Positions 1-8,483 of a stretch of DNA of 64,000 nt are shown piece after piece. The notes beneath the pieces were generated by a model that did not search any database, had not been told where the DNA came from, and saw nothing but the letters and a program-made list of their open reading frames with translations. Source of the stretch: Gemmatimonadota bacterium (GTDB taxonomy: Bacteria > Gemmatimonadota > Gemmatimonadetes > Longimicrobiales > Gaopeijiaceae). The stretch is from the NCBI GenBank assembly GCA_022563405.1, contig JADFNK010000005.1, positions 1 to 64,000 of the forward strand. Reading direction: 5' to 3'. The translations under genes were made by a program, and so were the position numbers. How positions within the stretch are numbered: the stretch's first letter is position 1; every line of letters starts with the position of its first letter.

Positions 1-756
1 TCCCCCCGCGAGGGCAACGGCGATGCGGTGGCTCTCGACAGAACTAGGCCGATCGGAGGACACCGTGGGGACATAGAGAATGCCGGGTCTGGACGCTTCG
101 AATACTCTTTGCAACGTGGCCGTCACCTCGTCTAGGTCCACGATATGACGGGTCTCCTCGCCGATGTTCTCCATCTTCGCGTCGAGCAAGTCCGCGGCCA
201 AGCGGGCTCTTTCGGCCAGGCCGGAGTGGGGATCTCCGCCGCCCGCAAGGTTCACGATGGCGATCCTGTGACCCTGGGCCCGGTGTTTGGATAGGACCCC
301 TCCACACCCCATCTCCAGATCCCCTGGCCGAGCCCCCACTGCCACAACCGTAGGCGCGGCGTCGGTCTCCACCGGACCTGTGTATTCACGGATTCGGGCT
401 AGCACATCCTCCGGGTCGATCGGCTTCGTGAAGTGATGGTTGGCGCCCGCCCGGAAAGCTGCATCGATGAGCAACTCGTTCGACGAAGCGCTGACGAACA
501 TGATGGGGAGATCGGGATACTTCTCCCGGCCTGCTTGGATGACCTCGATGCCGTCCTTACCGGGAAGCATCAAGTCCACGATCGCACAAACCCATTCCCT
601 GGAGACGATCAGAGCCGCACCGATGTCACCGTCGATAGCCGTCGTCACCTCGAAATCACCGGCCTGCCCGATGACCGCCTTCATCAAATGGGCGTCCATG
701 GCGTCGTCTTCGACCAGAAGGATGGCGGGGCGATCTCCCGGGCTGTGCTCACTCAC
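1..756 (-). CDS. Response regulator receiver fused to PIG-L-type deacetylase domain, partial
   Basis: Read directly from the complementary strand: an open frame of 252 codons enters from the left edge (C-terminus missing) and starts at a GTG (754-756) with AGGAG about 11 bases upstream. Residues 11-125 are a CheY-like receiver: acidic pocket E16/D17/D18, phospho-acceptor D61 in AIVDLMLPG, K111 in FTKPID. From about residue 136 a PIG-L/LmbE fold begins (VVAVGARPGDLEMGCGG), followed by the typical GGGDP and late SHRIA elements. The canonical zinc motif AHPDD reads ARPGD (142-146), so the metal-binding His and the catalytic Asp are replaced. It is probably a phosphorylation-controlled protein with a non-enzymatic PIG-L domain. 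Function is unknown; the domain calls are firm. It is transcribed leftwards and no partner kinase is visible. Confidence 0.8.
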   Translation of the reverse strand, partial: MSEHSPGDRPAILLVEDDAMDAHLMKAVIGQAGDFEVTTAIDGDIGAALIVSREWVCAIVDLMLPGKDGIEVIQAGREKYPDLPIMFVSASSNELLIDAAFRAGANHHFTKPIDPEDVLARIREYTGPVETDAAPTVVAVGARPGDLEMGCGGVLSKHRAQGHRIAIVNLAGGGDPHSGLAERARLAADLLDAKMENIGEETRHIVDLDEVTATLQRVFEASRPGILYVPTVSSDRPSSVESHRIAVALAGG

Positions 757-881
757 GCGGTTCAGCGCTCCTCATGTTACCGTTTGCGTCTTAGCACAGA
801 ATTTCAGGTGTGCCGATGTAGATATCTGTGCGCTTAAGCTATGACTGATGATCCAGGCGGTTCGATGCCCGGAGTAGGACA

Positions 882-1097
882 CTATCGGGAGCGAAACTCT
901 CCCACGAATTGCACCGTGAAACCCAAGAGGAGCAGGGCCCAGCCCAGGAGTTTTGCCCAAAATGCAATCTTGGGGCGGGAGATTCCTCGACGCAGAATCA
1001 GGTAGCTGCTCTCCACACCAGCCCCAATGGTTGTCGCTGCAATGATCAGAGCGCCGAGGATGTCCAGAATTAGACCCCAAGCCGCCCACGTCAACAC
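882..1097 (-). CDS. Small two-helix membrane protein, hypothetical
   Basis: A 71-residue frame begins at GTG (1095-1097) with GGAG seven bases upstream. It has two clear hydrophobic segments, about residues 3-24 (WAAWGLILDILGALIIAATT) and 48-66 (KLLGWALLLLGFTVQFVGEF), separated by a basic loop containing RRGISRPK, which suggests a helical hairpin in the inner membrane with the loop inside. I do not recognise a family. The clean amphipathic layout and ribosome binding site favour a real gene over a chance frame. It lies between the PIG-L fusion gene and a long non-coding stretch, on the same strand as both flanking genes. Confidence 0.5.
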   Translation of the reverse strand: MLTWAAWGLILDILGALIIAATTIGAGVESSYLILRRGISRPKIAFWAKLLGWALLLLGFTVQFVGEFRSR

Positions 1098-1350
1098 CCA
1101 GAAACTCCGGAATCGTCGGCAGGGTTCTCAAAGTTTCGCGTGGCCGGGGCATTGGCGCACGGCATTGAGGCCAACCACATGAGCGCGGTAGGAAAACATC
1201 ACTACATACCCTCCCTGGTGTCACCGCCAGGGGGGCATAGCGGCGGGTACGAAAAAGGAAACTCTCGGTCGGGATTTACACGCCGAGTGTCACTTGGTCA
1301 AGCTGCCTTGCCCGGTGGCCTTATCAGGCCGGAGCTCGAAAATTGCGGCG

Positions 1351-1605
1351 AAGCCAACTCCCTTGTAGCACCCATACACCCCAAGGCACCTACGCCCTCA
1401 GGGAGACGACTTGTGGAGCCGGGTCCTTCCTAGTGGGCCGCGCCCTCGAGGGCCTGGAGAATCCAAGTGTCCTCACGCTCATCAGGAAGCAACTCGAAAG
1501 TCCCCGAGAGGCCACCTCCCTTCTAGTACCTCCAAGAGCCCCACATCCACACACCCCCCGAGGCCCCTACATCCTCACGGAGACGATCCGCGGCGAAGCC
1601 GTGGA
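1351..1605. repeat. Degenerate duplicated segment (two copies)
   Basis: Two blocks recur in the same order: GCCAACTCCCTTGTAGCAC (1353-1371) resembles GCCACCTCCCTTCTAGTAC (1511-1529), and CACCTACGCCCTCAGGGAG (1387-1405) resembles CCCCTACATCCTCACGGAG (1564-1582), each followed by ACGAY. The second copy is stretched by a C-rich insertion. It appears to be an old local duplication; no coding capacity is evident. Confidence 0.55.
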
Positions 1606-1654
1606 GCGAAGCGGCAGCGAGCGCCGGCGGAGTGAGGGTGTAGGGGCTTCGGGG
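1556..1654. repeat. Large imperfect inverted repeat
   Basis: The arms 1556-1578 and 1632-1654 (23 bases each) are complementary with two mismatches, and are separated by about 53 bases that are themselves rich in GCGAAGC/GCTTCG-like and CGGCG blocks. It would form a long stem on either strand. It could be a transcription terminator region for xerC, a REP-like element or a structured RNA. No T-run follows on the minus strand, so a simple intrinsic terminator is not clear. Confidence 0.6.
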
Positions 1655-1709
1655 CGCTCGGAAGCCTCGGGATGCAAGAGAAGCTTCGGAAAGCCAAATG
1701 GTTCGCTGT

Positions 1710-2630
1710 CTACGAGCGCGGATGCGACCGCCGGTACACCTGCCTCAGCCTCTCCTTGGACGTATGCGTATACACCTGCGTCGTAGACAGCGACACGTGC
1801 CCCAGGAGCTCCTTGACCGCCATGAGGTCAGCCCCCGCGTCGAGGAGGTGCGTGGCGAAGCTGTGACGCAAAGAGTGCGCGCTCAGTCCGACACCCGGGG
1901 CCGCATCGTCCAGAAAACGTCGGACGACGGTCTGGATGGACCGTCTCGAGAGCCTTTTCCCCACCGGATTGAGGAGCAGGGCCTCACGGTCCGGCATCGT
2001 AGATGCCGCCTGTACTTCGAGGCGGCGAGGTAGGTACCGGCCGACGGCCCTTCTTGCCGACCCGGTGACGGGTACGAGTCGCTCCTTGCTTCCTTTGCCC
2101 AGCACCTTGGCGTGTCCTCGTCGAAGATCGAGGTCCGAAAGGTCGAGACCGTGAAGTTCCGACAGCCGGAGGCCACTCCCGTACAAGAACTCGAGGATGA
2201 CCAGGTTCCTCGTCCCTCGAAAGGTATTCTCCGCCGCACGGGCCTCGGCCCTCGAGAAGACTCCTTCGATATTTGCCGCGGTCGCGTGCCCCGGAAGACG
2301 CTTCTCCACCCTGGGCGACCTCAGCGTCCTCGCCGGATCACTCGCCACTCGGTCCTCGAGATGAAGGAACCGGTAAAACGTACGTACGGCCGACAGCTTC
2401 CGGGCGACGGTACGGCGGGTCAGTCCTTTCCTGTCACACCACCCCATGAAGGCGCGGAAATCGGTTCGCCCCACGGTCCCCCATGCCCATTGGTCCGCCC
2501 CGTAGTGATCGTCGAGAAAGACCCCCAGATCCTCGAGATCCTTCCGATAGGATACGACGGTCCGAGGCGACAGCCGTCGCTCCGACTCGAGATGCTCGAG
2601 AAAGCGGGAGACGTCGGCGTCCACGTCCAC
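1710..2630 (-). CDS. xerC: Tyrosine recombinase XerC/XerD
   Basis: Site-specific recombinase for chromosome dimer resolution. The chosen start is GTG at 2628-2630, directly behind the trmFO stop (5-base gap), giving 306 residues, the usual Xer length. The N-terminal SAM-like core-binding domain covers about residues 5-90. The C-terminal catalytic domain shows Arg155 in GSGLRLSEL, Lys in GKGSKER (179/182), His252-x-x-Arg255 in HSLRH, His278 in LLGH and the nucleophile Tyr287 in TTQVYTH, so all catalytic residues are present. XerC and XerD cannot be told apart safely by eye; the position after topA-trmFO is typical for xerC. It is co-directional with aroC-aroK-topA-trmFO and probably in the same transcript. 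Confidence 0.9.
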   Translation of the reverse strand: MDVDADVSRFLEHLESERRLSPRTVVSYRKDLEDLGVFLDDHYGADQWAWGTVGRTDFRAFMGWCDRKGLTRRTVARKLSAVRTFYRFLHLEDRVASDPARTLRSPRVEKRLPGHATAANIEGVFSRAEARAAENTFRGTRNLVILEFLYGSGLRLSELHGLDLSDLDLRRGHAKVLGKGSKERLVPVTGSARRAVGRYLPRRLEVQAASTMPDREALLLNPVGKRLSRRSIQTVVRRFLDDAAPGVGLSAHSLRHSFATHLLDAGADLMAVKELLGHVSLSTTQVYTHTSKERLRQVYRRSHPRS

Positions 2631-2635
2631 TACGT

Positions 2636-3976
2636 CTACGTCCGGCCCACCAGGCCGCCCGCTGGACTCTGGATCCCACTCGCCTCCATCCAGGCCCTGA
2701 AGTCCGTCTCGGCGCGCTCGGCCAGCATCTCCCTCTTCTGGGCCTTGTTCTTCACACGCTGCTTGAGCGGGTCGACGAGTCCCCAGTTCGAGTTCATGGG
2801 TTGGAAGCGGTCGGGGGCGCTCTCCCGGAGGTACCGGAACAGCCCACCGAGCATCGTGGTGGGTGGAGGCACGACCGGGGGCTCTCCTCGTAGGACCCGA
2901 CCTAGGTTGATGCCCGCCAGAATGCCACTGGCCGCCGACTCGGTGTACCCTTCCACCCCCGTGAGCTGGCCGGCGAAAATCAGGTCTGGCCGTTCTTTGA
3001 GCGATCCGTGAGGTGTCAAACAGGCGGGGAAGTTCAGATAGGCGTTGCGATGGATGGAGCCCCACCGAAGGAACTCGCAGCGCTCGAGGCCGGGAATCAA
3101 CTGGAAGACACTTTTCTGCGCTCCGGTACGCAGCCGTGTTTGGAAGCCCACGAGATTCCACATCTGCCCGGCGCGATCCTCTCGCCTGAGCTGCACGACG
3201 GCGTAGGGCCGCGCTCCGCTCCTTGGGTCGGTCAGCCCGATCGGTTTCATGGGGCCGAAGCGCGGCGTGTCCTCCCCTCGTGAGGCCATGACCTCGATCG
3301 GAAGGCAGCCCTCGAAATAGGGTACGGCGTCCCAGTCGGGCCCCTCGTACACGTCCCCCGCCAGGAGTGCTTCAATGAATACGAGGTATTCCGTCTTGTC
3401 CATCGGGCAGTTGAGGTAGTCGCTGTCTTCTTCGAAGCGGCCGGCCTCAAAGACGATGCTCTCATCCAGAGAATCACGGTGTACGATCGGTGCGATGGCG
3501 TCGTAGAACGCGAGCCCCTCGTCGCCCAGAGCACGTTGGATGGCCGAACTCAGCGCGTCAGACGTCAGCGGCCCCGTGGCCACGATCGCCGGACCCTCGG
3601 GAAGCTCTCCGCCCTCTTCCCGGACGACCTCGATCCCCGGATGAGAATCGACGGCATGGGTCATCGCCTCTGAAAAAAGCTGCCGGTCGACCGCCAACGC
3701 CGAACCGGCGGGCACGGACGTCGCATCAGCGCAGTCCAGAAGAACGGAGCCAAGGGCCCGCATTTCCCTCTTGAGCTGGCCGTGTGCGTTCGTCGGATGC
3801 ACGCTCTTGAAGGAGTTCGTGCAGACCAACTCGCCCAGGTTTTCACTCTGGTGAGCCTCGGTTCCACGCACCGGGCGCATTTCGACCAGGGTGACGTCGT
3901 GCCCGGCGTTCGCCAGTTGCAGCGCGGCCTCACATCCGGCGAGGCCACCCCCGACCACCATAACACGATCGCTCAT
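2636..3976 (-). CDS. trmFO: Folate/FAD-dependent tRNA (uracil-54-C5)-methyltransferase TrmFO
   Basis: Makes ribothymidine at U54 of the tRNA T-loop, using methylene-tetrahydrofolate and FADH2 (established for the family). The 446-residue protein starts with the dinucleotide-binding motif VVGGGLAG (7-14) and has the conserved VEMRP and NLGELVCTNSFKS stretch with Cys52, then the late GQLTGVEGYTESAASG FAD-binding block. Length is normal. It overlaps nothing: topA ends 55 bases upstream and xerC starts 5 bases downstream, so translation of the two is probably coupled. Confidence 0.96.
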   Translation of the reverse strand: MSDRVMVVGGGLAGCEAALQLANAGHDVTLVEMRPVRGTEAHQSENLGELVCTNSFKSVHPTNAHGQLKREMRALGSVLLDCADATSVPAGSALAVDRQLFSEAMTHAVDSHPGIEVVREEGGELPEGPAIVATGPLTSDALSSAIQRALGDEGLAFYDAIAPIVHRDSLDESIVFEAGRFEEDSDYLNCPMDKTEYLVFIEALLAGDVYEGPDWDAVPYFEGCLPIEVMASRGEDTPRFGPMKPIGLTDPRSGARPYAVVQLRREDRAGQMWNLVGFQTRLRTGAQKSVFQLIPGLERCEFLRWGSIHRNAYLNFPACLTPHGSLKERPDLIFAGQLTGVEGYTESAASGILAGINLGRVLRGEPPVVPPPTTMLGGLFRYLRESAPDRFQPMNSNWGLVDPLKQRVKNKAQKREMLAERAETDFRAWMEASGIQSPAGGLVGRT

Positions 3977-4031
3977 CGGCTCATCCGTTCCGCGGTCCCC
4001 GGAGGTGGCGTCCCGTCGTGCACTGCTGCCT

Positions 4032-6497
4032 CTATTTCTTTGCCTTACTCTTGCGCCTCGACTTCTTTCTCTTCGCCGCGTCGACGAGCATCGGCACCGC
4101 CTCTTCCATGGTGAGTTCGTCTGGCTCCATGCCTTTGGGCAGACTCGCGTTCGCCGTGCCGTCGGTCACATAAGGGCCATATCGGCCGGAGAGAATCTGT
4201 ATGTCATCCCCCGTTTTCGGGTGGGCTCCGAGCTCCTTCAGGACCGTTCGCCCACCCTTCTTCTGGTTGAGGAGCGCGACGGCTTCGTCGACGGAGACCG
4301 TGAACATTTGATCTTCGTTCGCCAAGCTCGCGAACTTCTTACCTCGCCGCACAAAGGGGCCGTAGCGGCCCAACCCGGCCACGACTTCCTCACCGGTCTC
4401 CGTATCGGTACCCACCGTTCGTGGCAGCGAGAGCAGGCGTAACGCATGAGCGAGTTCCACGGTCTCTGGCTCCGTGCCCTTGGGCAGACTGGCCCTCTTG
4501 GGCTTTGCACCGTCCTCTACCTCACCGAGCTGAACGTAGGGCCCGTAAGGCCCGACCCTCGCGTACACCGTGAGGCCTGTGACCTCGTCGACTCCGACCA
4601 CGTGGTCCTCGGATGTACCGTCGATCGGGCGGGTCCCCTTACAGTCCGGGTAGGCCGAGCAGCCCAGGAATCGGCCGAAGCGATTCCACCGAACCTGCAT
4701 CGGCTCGCCACACACGTCGCACGTCTCCCCCTCGGCGGCCAGGATTTCCTTGATGATTTCTTCGGACCGTGCCTCGCCCCGTTGGAGTTGGTCCAGAAAA
4801 GGTGGATAGAACTCAGCGAGGAGCGTCCGCCATTCGATTTCGCCCTCCTCCACGCGATCCAGCTCACTCTCCATCCGACTCGTGAACTCTACGTCGAAGA
4901 TGTCGGGAAATACCCGGACGAGCAGCTTCGACACCGTGTCGCCGAGCGGAGTCGGATGAAACCGCCGGTCCTCATAATCGACGTAGCCACGGTCCTGAAT
5001 CGTCGAGATGATCTGGGCGTAGGTGGATGGCCGGCCGATTCCCAGGGCCTCGAGCTCCTTCACGAGAGAGGCCTCACTGAAGCGCGGAGGCGGCTGCGTG
5101 AAGTGCTGGGCCGGGTCGATGCCCTTCACAAGCGCAGAGTCGCCCACATCCATGTCCGGAAGCGCTGGGACGTCACCGAGAGGACGGTGATCACCCGCCT
5201 CGGTCGCCTCTACGTAGAGTCGGGTGAAACCCTGGAACTTCAGGATGGACCCCGTGGAACGGAACCGATACCCGGACCGATCCGGTCCATCTTCGCTCGT
5301 CAGATCGAACTCGATCGTGGTCGTGTCATACAGGGCCGGCGCCATCTGGCCGGCAACGAAGCGAAGCCAAATGAGCTCATAGAGCCGCGCCGTGTCGTCC
5401 TCGAGGAACTGGCGCGCGTCATCGGGATGGAGCGTCGGGTCGGTCGGCCGTATCGCCTCGTGGGCATCTTGTGCCGCCTTCTGTTGCTTGCCACCCCAGA
5501 GCCGGGGTGACGGAGAGACGTAGTCCTCACCGAACTCCCCCTTGATCCATTTTCGGGCGGCCTCTACCGCAACGGGAGCGACCCGGGTGGAGTCGGTTCG
5601 CATATACGTGATGAGCCCGACCGCGCCACGCCTGCCGATTTCGATCCCTTCATACAGTCTTTGCGCCGTGGACATCGTTCGCCGGGCCGAGAAACGGAGC
5701 CGTTTGGACGCTGCCTGCTGAAGCGTAGAGGTCGTAAAGGGCGCCACCGGATTCTTTCTTCGCTCGCGGCGCTTCACCTCCGCGGCTATGAAGGCGACGT
5801 CCTGAACCGTCGCCACGACGGCCCGGGCCTGTTCCTCATTGTCCAGCGCGAACGCCTTGCCGTCGATCTTGTGGAGCCGCGCTTCGAACGCCTGTTCCTC
5901 CTTTTCCAGCCGGGCCGTAATGGACCAGTACTCGACCGGCTGGAAGGCCACGATCTCGTCCTCCCGCTCACAGATCAGTCCGAGCGCCACCGTCTGAACC
6001 CGGCCAGCCGAAAGTCCGGGCCTGATCGGCTTCCACAGGAACGGACTCACTTGATATCCCACCAACCGATCCAGAATTCTACGTGCCTGCTGTGCTTCGA
6101 CCTTGTTCAGATCCAAGGCCTCCGGGGACTTGAGAGCTCTTTCCACGGCACCTTTGGTGATTTCGCGAAAGGTCACCCGTTCGAAGCGGCTGCGGTCGTC
6201 TTCGAAACCGAGGTGGTAAGCGACATGATACGCGATCGCTTCGCCCTCCCGATCCGGGTCGGTGGCGAGGATGACACTTTCGGCGTTCTTCGACTTGCTC
6301 TTGAGCTCCTTGAGGATCTTCCCCTTCCCACGGATCGTCTCGTACTTGGGCTCGAAACCGTTCTCGACGTCGACCCCGAGTTCCTTCTTGGGCAGATCCC
6401 GCACGTGCCCGATGGAAGCGGCCACTTCGTACTCAGAGCCCAGATAGCGCCTGAGCGTCCTGGCTTTGGCCGGGGATTCGACAATAACCAGCTTCAT
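4032..6497 (-). CDS. topA: DNA topoisomerase I (type IA)
   Basis: Relaxes negative supercoils through a transient 5'-phosphotyrosine bond. In this 821-residue protein the Toprim domain has E7 in VESPAKA and the metal-binding D80/D82/E84 in ATDPDREGE, and the active Tyr298 lies in GLITYMRTDSTR. Downstream are one four-cysteine zinc ribbon (CDVC...GCSAYPDC, about 590-620) and several topoisomerase C-terminal repeats recognisable by GRYGPFV/GRYGPYV. The end is strongly basic (KRKKSRRKSKAKK). The start ATG has AAGGA seven bases upstream. The 85-base gap to aroK contains short direct repeats of GTCATCGGTT and CGGTTGGGCT (6513-6555). Confidence 0.97.
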   Translation of the reverse strand: MKLVIVESPAKARTLRRYLGSEYEVAASIGHVRDLPKKELGVDVENGFEPKYETIRGKGKILKELKSKSKNAESVILATDPDREGEAIAYHVAYHLGFEDDRSRFERVTFREITKGAVERALKSPEALDLNKVEAQQARRILDRLVGYQVSPFLWKPIRPGLSAGRVQTVALGLICEREDEIVAFQPVEYWSITARLEKEEQAFEARLHKIDGKAFALDNEEQARAVVATVQDVAFIAAEVKRRERRKNPVAPFTTSTLQQAASKRLRFSARRTMSTAQRLYEGIEIGRRGAVGLITYMRTDSTRVAPVAVEAARKWIKGEFGEDYVSPSPRLWGGKQQKAAQDAHEAIRPTDPTLHPDDARQFLEDDTARLYELIWLRFVAGQMAPALYDTTTIEFDLTSEDGPDRSGYRFRSTGSILKFQGFTRLYVEATEAGDHRPLGDVPALPDMDVGDSALVKGIDPAQHFTQPPPRFSEASLVKELEALGIGRPSTYAQIISTIQDRGYVDYEDRRFHPTPLGDTVSKLLVRVFPDIFDVEFTSRMESELDRVEEGEIEWRTLLAEFYPPFLDQLQRGEARSEEIIKEILAAEGETCDVCGEPMQVRWNRFGRFLGCSAYPDCKGTRPIDGTSEDHVVGVDEVTGLTVYARVGPYGPYVQLGEVEDGAKPKRASLPKGTEPETVELAHALRLLSLPRTVGTDTETGEEVVAGLGRYGPFVRRGKKFASLANEDQMFTVSVDEAVALLNQKKGGRTVLKELGAHPKTGDDIQILSGRYGPYVTDGTANASLPKGMEPDELTMEEAVPMLVDAAKRKKSRRKSKAKK

Positions 6498-6582
6498 GTT
6501 TTTCCTTCTCGTGTCATCGGTTGGGCTCTTCCTTCGGTTGGGCTAGTCATCGGTTCGTCCAATTCTTCGGCCTACCATTTCT

Positions 6583-7116
6583 CTATTTCTTCGCCTTCGG
6601 GTCAGGCTCACGCTCCATCAGCTTCAGGATCTCATCTGCCAACTCCGGCGGACCGTACTGCTCTGAGTCCAGGCTATACCGAGCACGACTGTACGCGGTC
6701 TCTCGGCCAAGCAACAGCATCGCGGCCTGCTCCGTCACGCCCTCCCCATCGAGGAGAGGGCGGGTGGGCCCCTGCTCCGACGCCCTGCGCACGGCGACCG
6801 CCAGCGACACCTTGAGCCAGATACTCATGGTATTTTCCGTTACCATCTTCCAGGCTCCGGGCTGGGCCGGCCAGCCACCTCCCGAAGCCACCACCGTATT
6901 GCTCCGCGCCAACAGGTCCTCGGCGACGCCGGACTCGAGACGGCGAAACTCCGCCTCGCCGTCCTCTGAGAAAATCCGAGAGACGCTTTTTCCTGCGCGT
7001 GCAGCGATCACAGTGTCGAAGTCTCGAAAGTCCCAGCCCAATCGTGATGCCAACTCCTTGCCGGTGCTGGATTTTCCACTGGCCATGAAACCGACCAACA
7101 AAACTCTTTCGGGCAT
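6583..7116 (-). CDS. aroK: Shikimate kinase
   Basis: Phosphorylates shikimate at the 3-hydroxyl in the chorismate pathway. The P-loop GFMASGKSS (residues 9-17) is followed by the substrate-binding DFRDFD and GEAEFRRLE blocks, the ASGGG motif and the lid region RPLLDGEG. I chose ATG 7114-7116 (177 residues, MPERVLLVG), with GGTGA about eight bases upstream; alternative starts at 7137 (GTG) and 7131 (ATG) would overlap aroC by up to 20 bases. It follows aroC with translational coupling (TGATATG arrangement), so two steps of chorismate synthesis are co-expressed. Confidence 0.93.
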   Translation of the reverse strand: MPERVLLVGFMASGKSSTGKELASRLGWDFRDFDTVIAARAGKSVSRIFSEDGEAEFRRLESGVAEDLLARSNTVVASGGGWPAQPGAWKMVTENTMSIWLKVSLAVAVRRASEQGPTRPLLDGEGVTEQAAMLLLGRETAYSRARYSLDSEQYGPPELADEILKLMEREPDPKAKK

Positions 7117-7117
7117 A

Positions 7118-8326
7118 TCATCGTTCACCATATCCACGCTCGCCGAGGTACGCGATGTACGACTCGAAGTTCCGTCGCACCTCGCTCATGGCGTCCCCAC
7201 CAAACTTCTCGAGAAACGCGTCCGCCACCACGAGAGCCACCATGGCCTCGCCTACCACGGCCGCCGCGGGCACCGCGCATACGTCGCTGCGCTCTACGGC
7301 CGCATCCGCGGCCGATCCATCACGCATGTCGACGCTGGGCAGGCGCTTCCTCAGCGTCGAGATCGGCTTCATCGCCGCCCGCACGACCAGCGGCTCACCG
7401 GTGGTCATGCCCCCTTCGAGCCCGCCCGCCCGGTTGGATGACCGCCCGATGCCACCCGCTCTTCCGGCCGATTCATCGGTCACGATCGGGTCGTGAACCT
7501 CAGATCCGGGACGGCGCGCGCCCTCGAAGCCCACGCCGATCTCCACTCCCTTGATCGCCTGGATCGACATCATGGCGCCCGCCAGGCGACCATCCAGCCT
7601 GGTGTCATAGGAGACGTAGCTGCCGAGGCCGGCAGGGAGGCCGCGGACGACCACTTCGAAGATGCCGCCCAGCGTATCACCCTCCTCCTTGGCCTGGTCG
7701 ATCGCCGTGATCATGAGCGAGGCTGCCTCGTCGTCCAAAGTACGAAGTGGTGAAGCGTCGACCGCGCTGTTCAGATCCTCGGGCAGCTCATCAGGCACCC
7801 GTGCCTCGACGGCCCCGATGGAGGTCACGTGACTCCCGATGCCAATCCCGAAATCGGCGAGCAATTTCTTACACACCGCGCCGCAGGCGACGCGGGCAGC
7901 CGTCTCACGGGCGCTGGCCCGCTCGAGGATATCCCGCGTGTCGCGCCGGTCGTACTTCAACAGCCCCACGAGGTCTGCGTGGCCAGGCCGCGGTAGGTAG
8001 AGCGATCTCAATGCCTTGGGGTTGCCGTCCGGATCGGGAGGCAGAGGTGACATCGCCTCCAGCCAGTTTTCGGAATCCCGGTTCCAGATGATCAGCGCAA
8101 GGGGTGATCCAAGCGTCTCTCCCAAGCGCACGCCCGAGATAACCTCGGCGCAGTCGGATTCGATCTGCATGCGCCGGCCACGCCCGTATCCACCCTGACG
8201 GCGTTTGAGATCGGGATCCACGTCGCGGACCATCTCGAGCGAGAGTCCGGCCGGTAGGCCCTCCAGCAACGCCACGAGACCTCGCCCGTGGGACTCCCCC
8301 GCAGTTCGGAACAACAGTCGCTTCAT
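7118..8326 (-). CDS. aroC: Chorismate synthase
   Basis: Catalyses the FMN-dependent loss of phosphate from EPSP to chorismate in the cytoplasm. The 402-residue product begins RTAGESHGRGLVALLEGLPAG and contains the signature blocks GGYGRGRRM, GETLGSPLAL, RPGHAD, ERASARETAARVA and RSSNRAGGLEGGMTTGEP, all diagnostic for AroC. Length is typical. It is probably the first gene of the aroC-aroK-topA-trmFO-xerC run. A strong hairpin terminator for the upstream lipoprotein gene lies between 8391 and 8474, so this run likely has its own promoter between 8327 and 8390. Confidence 0.97.
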   Translation of the reverse strand: MKRLLFRTAGESHGRGLVALLEGLPAGLSLEMVRDVDPDLKRRQGGYGRGRRMQIESDCAEVISGVRLGETLGSPLALIIWNRDSENWLEAMSPLPPDPDGNPKALRSLYLPRPGHADLVGLLKYDRRDTRDILERASARETAARVACGAVCKKLLADFGIGIGSHVTSIGAVEARVPDELPEDLNSAVDASPLRTLDDEAASLMITAIDQAKEEGDTLGGIFEVVVRGLPAGLGSYVSYDTRLDGRLAGAMMSIQAIKGVEIGVGFEGARRPGSEVHDPIVTDESAGRAGGIGRSSNRAGGLEGGMTTGEPLVVRAAMKPISTLRKRLPSVDMRDGSAADAAVERSDVCAVPAAAVVGEAMVALVVADAFLEKFGGDAMSEVRRNFESYIAYLGERGYGER

Positions 8327-8390
8327 CGAGCGTTTCTCAATCTCCAGGATGGATCATCGTGCGTAGAACGGCCCGCAACCATAAAAGGGA

Positions 8391-8418
8391 ACCCCGGTGG
8401 GCGTCTACCCACCGGGGT
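8391..8418 (-). terminator. Intrinsic terminator of the propeller lipoprotein gene
   Basis: Perfect 11-bp stem (ACCCCGGTGGG against CCCACCGGGGT) with a 6-base loop. On the minus strand it is followed by TTCCCTTTTAT, a reasonable U-rich tract. It stands 66 bases beyond the lipoprotein stop codon. Confidence 0.75.
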
Positions 8419-8450
8419 CCATCCCCTTCACAACAAGCGGGGGCCAGCTA

Positions 8451-8474
8451 GAAGGCTGTCCGAAAACAGCCTTC
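8451..8474 (-). terminator. Hairpin just behind the lipoprotein stop codon
   Basis: A 9-bp perfect stem, GAAGGCTGT against ACAGCCTTC, with a 6-base loop, begins 10 bases after the stop codon. On the minus strand it is not followed by a T-run, so it may act together with the stronger hairpin at 8391-8418 or protect the 3' end. The stem contains the GAAGGCT motif seen at other intergenic sites in this window. Confidence 0.5.
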
Positions 8475-8483
8475 AGGTCAGAG

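Larger units (their letters stand above)
1098..1709. other. 612-base stretch without a convincing gene
   Basis: Several frames are open on the plus strand here (up to about 147 codons), but their products are low-complexity Pro/Arg/Ser-rich strings without a recognisable family, as expected for open frames in GC-rich DNA. The stretch contains a large imperfect inverted repeat (1556-1654) and a degenerate internal duplication (1351-1418 against 1507-1605), listed separately. It lies downstream of xerC and upstream of the 71-codon gene, so it should hold the xerC terminator and the small gene's promoter; I could not identify a clear promoter. Confidence 0.5.

Noticed and set aside
1140-2033. 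Overlapping plus-strand open frames of 60-150 codons upstream of and inside xerC
   Set aside because: Products are low-complexity and have no ribosome sites or family; part of them lies antisense to xerC.
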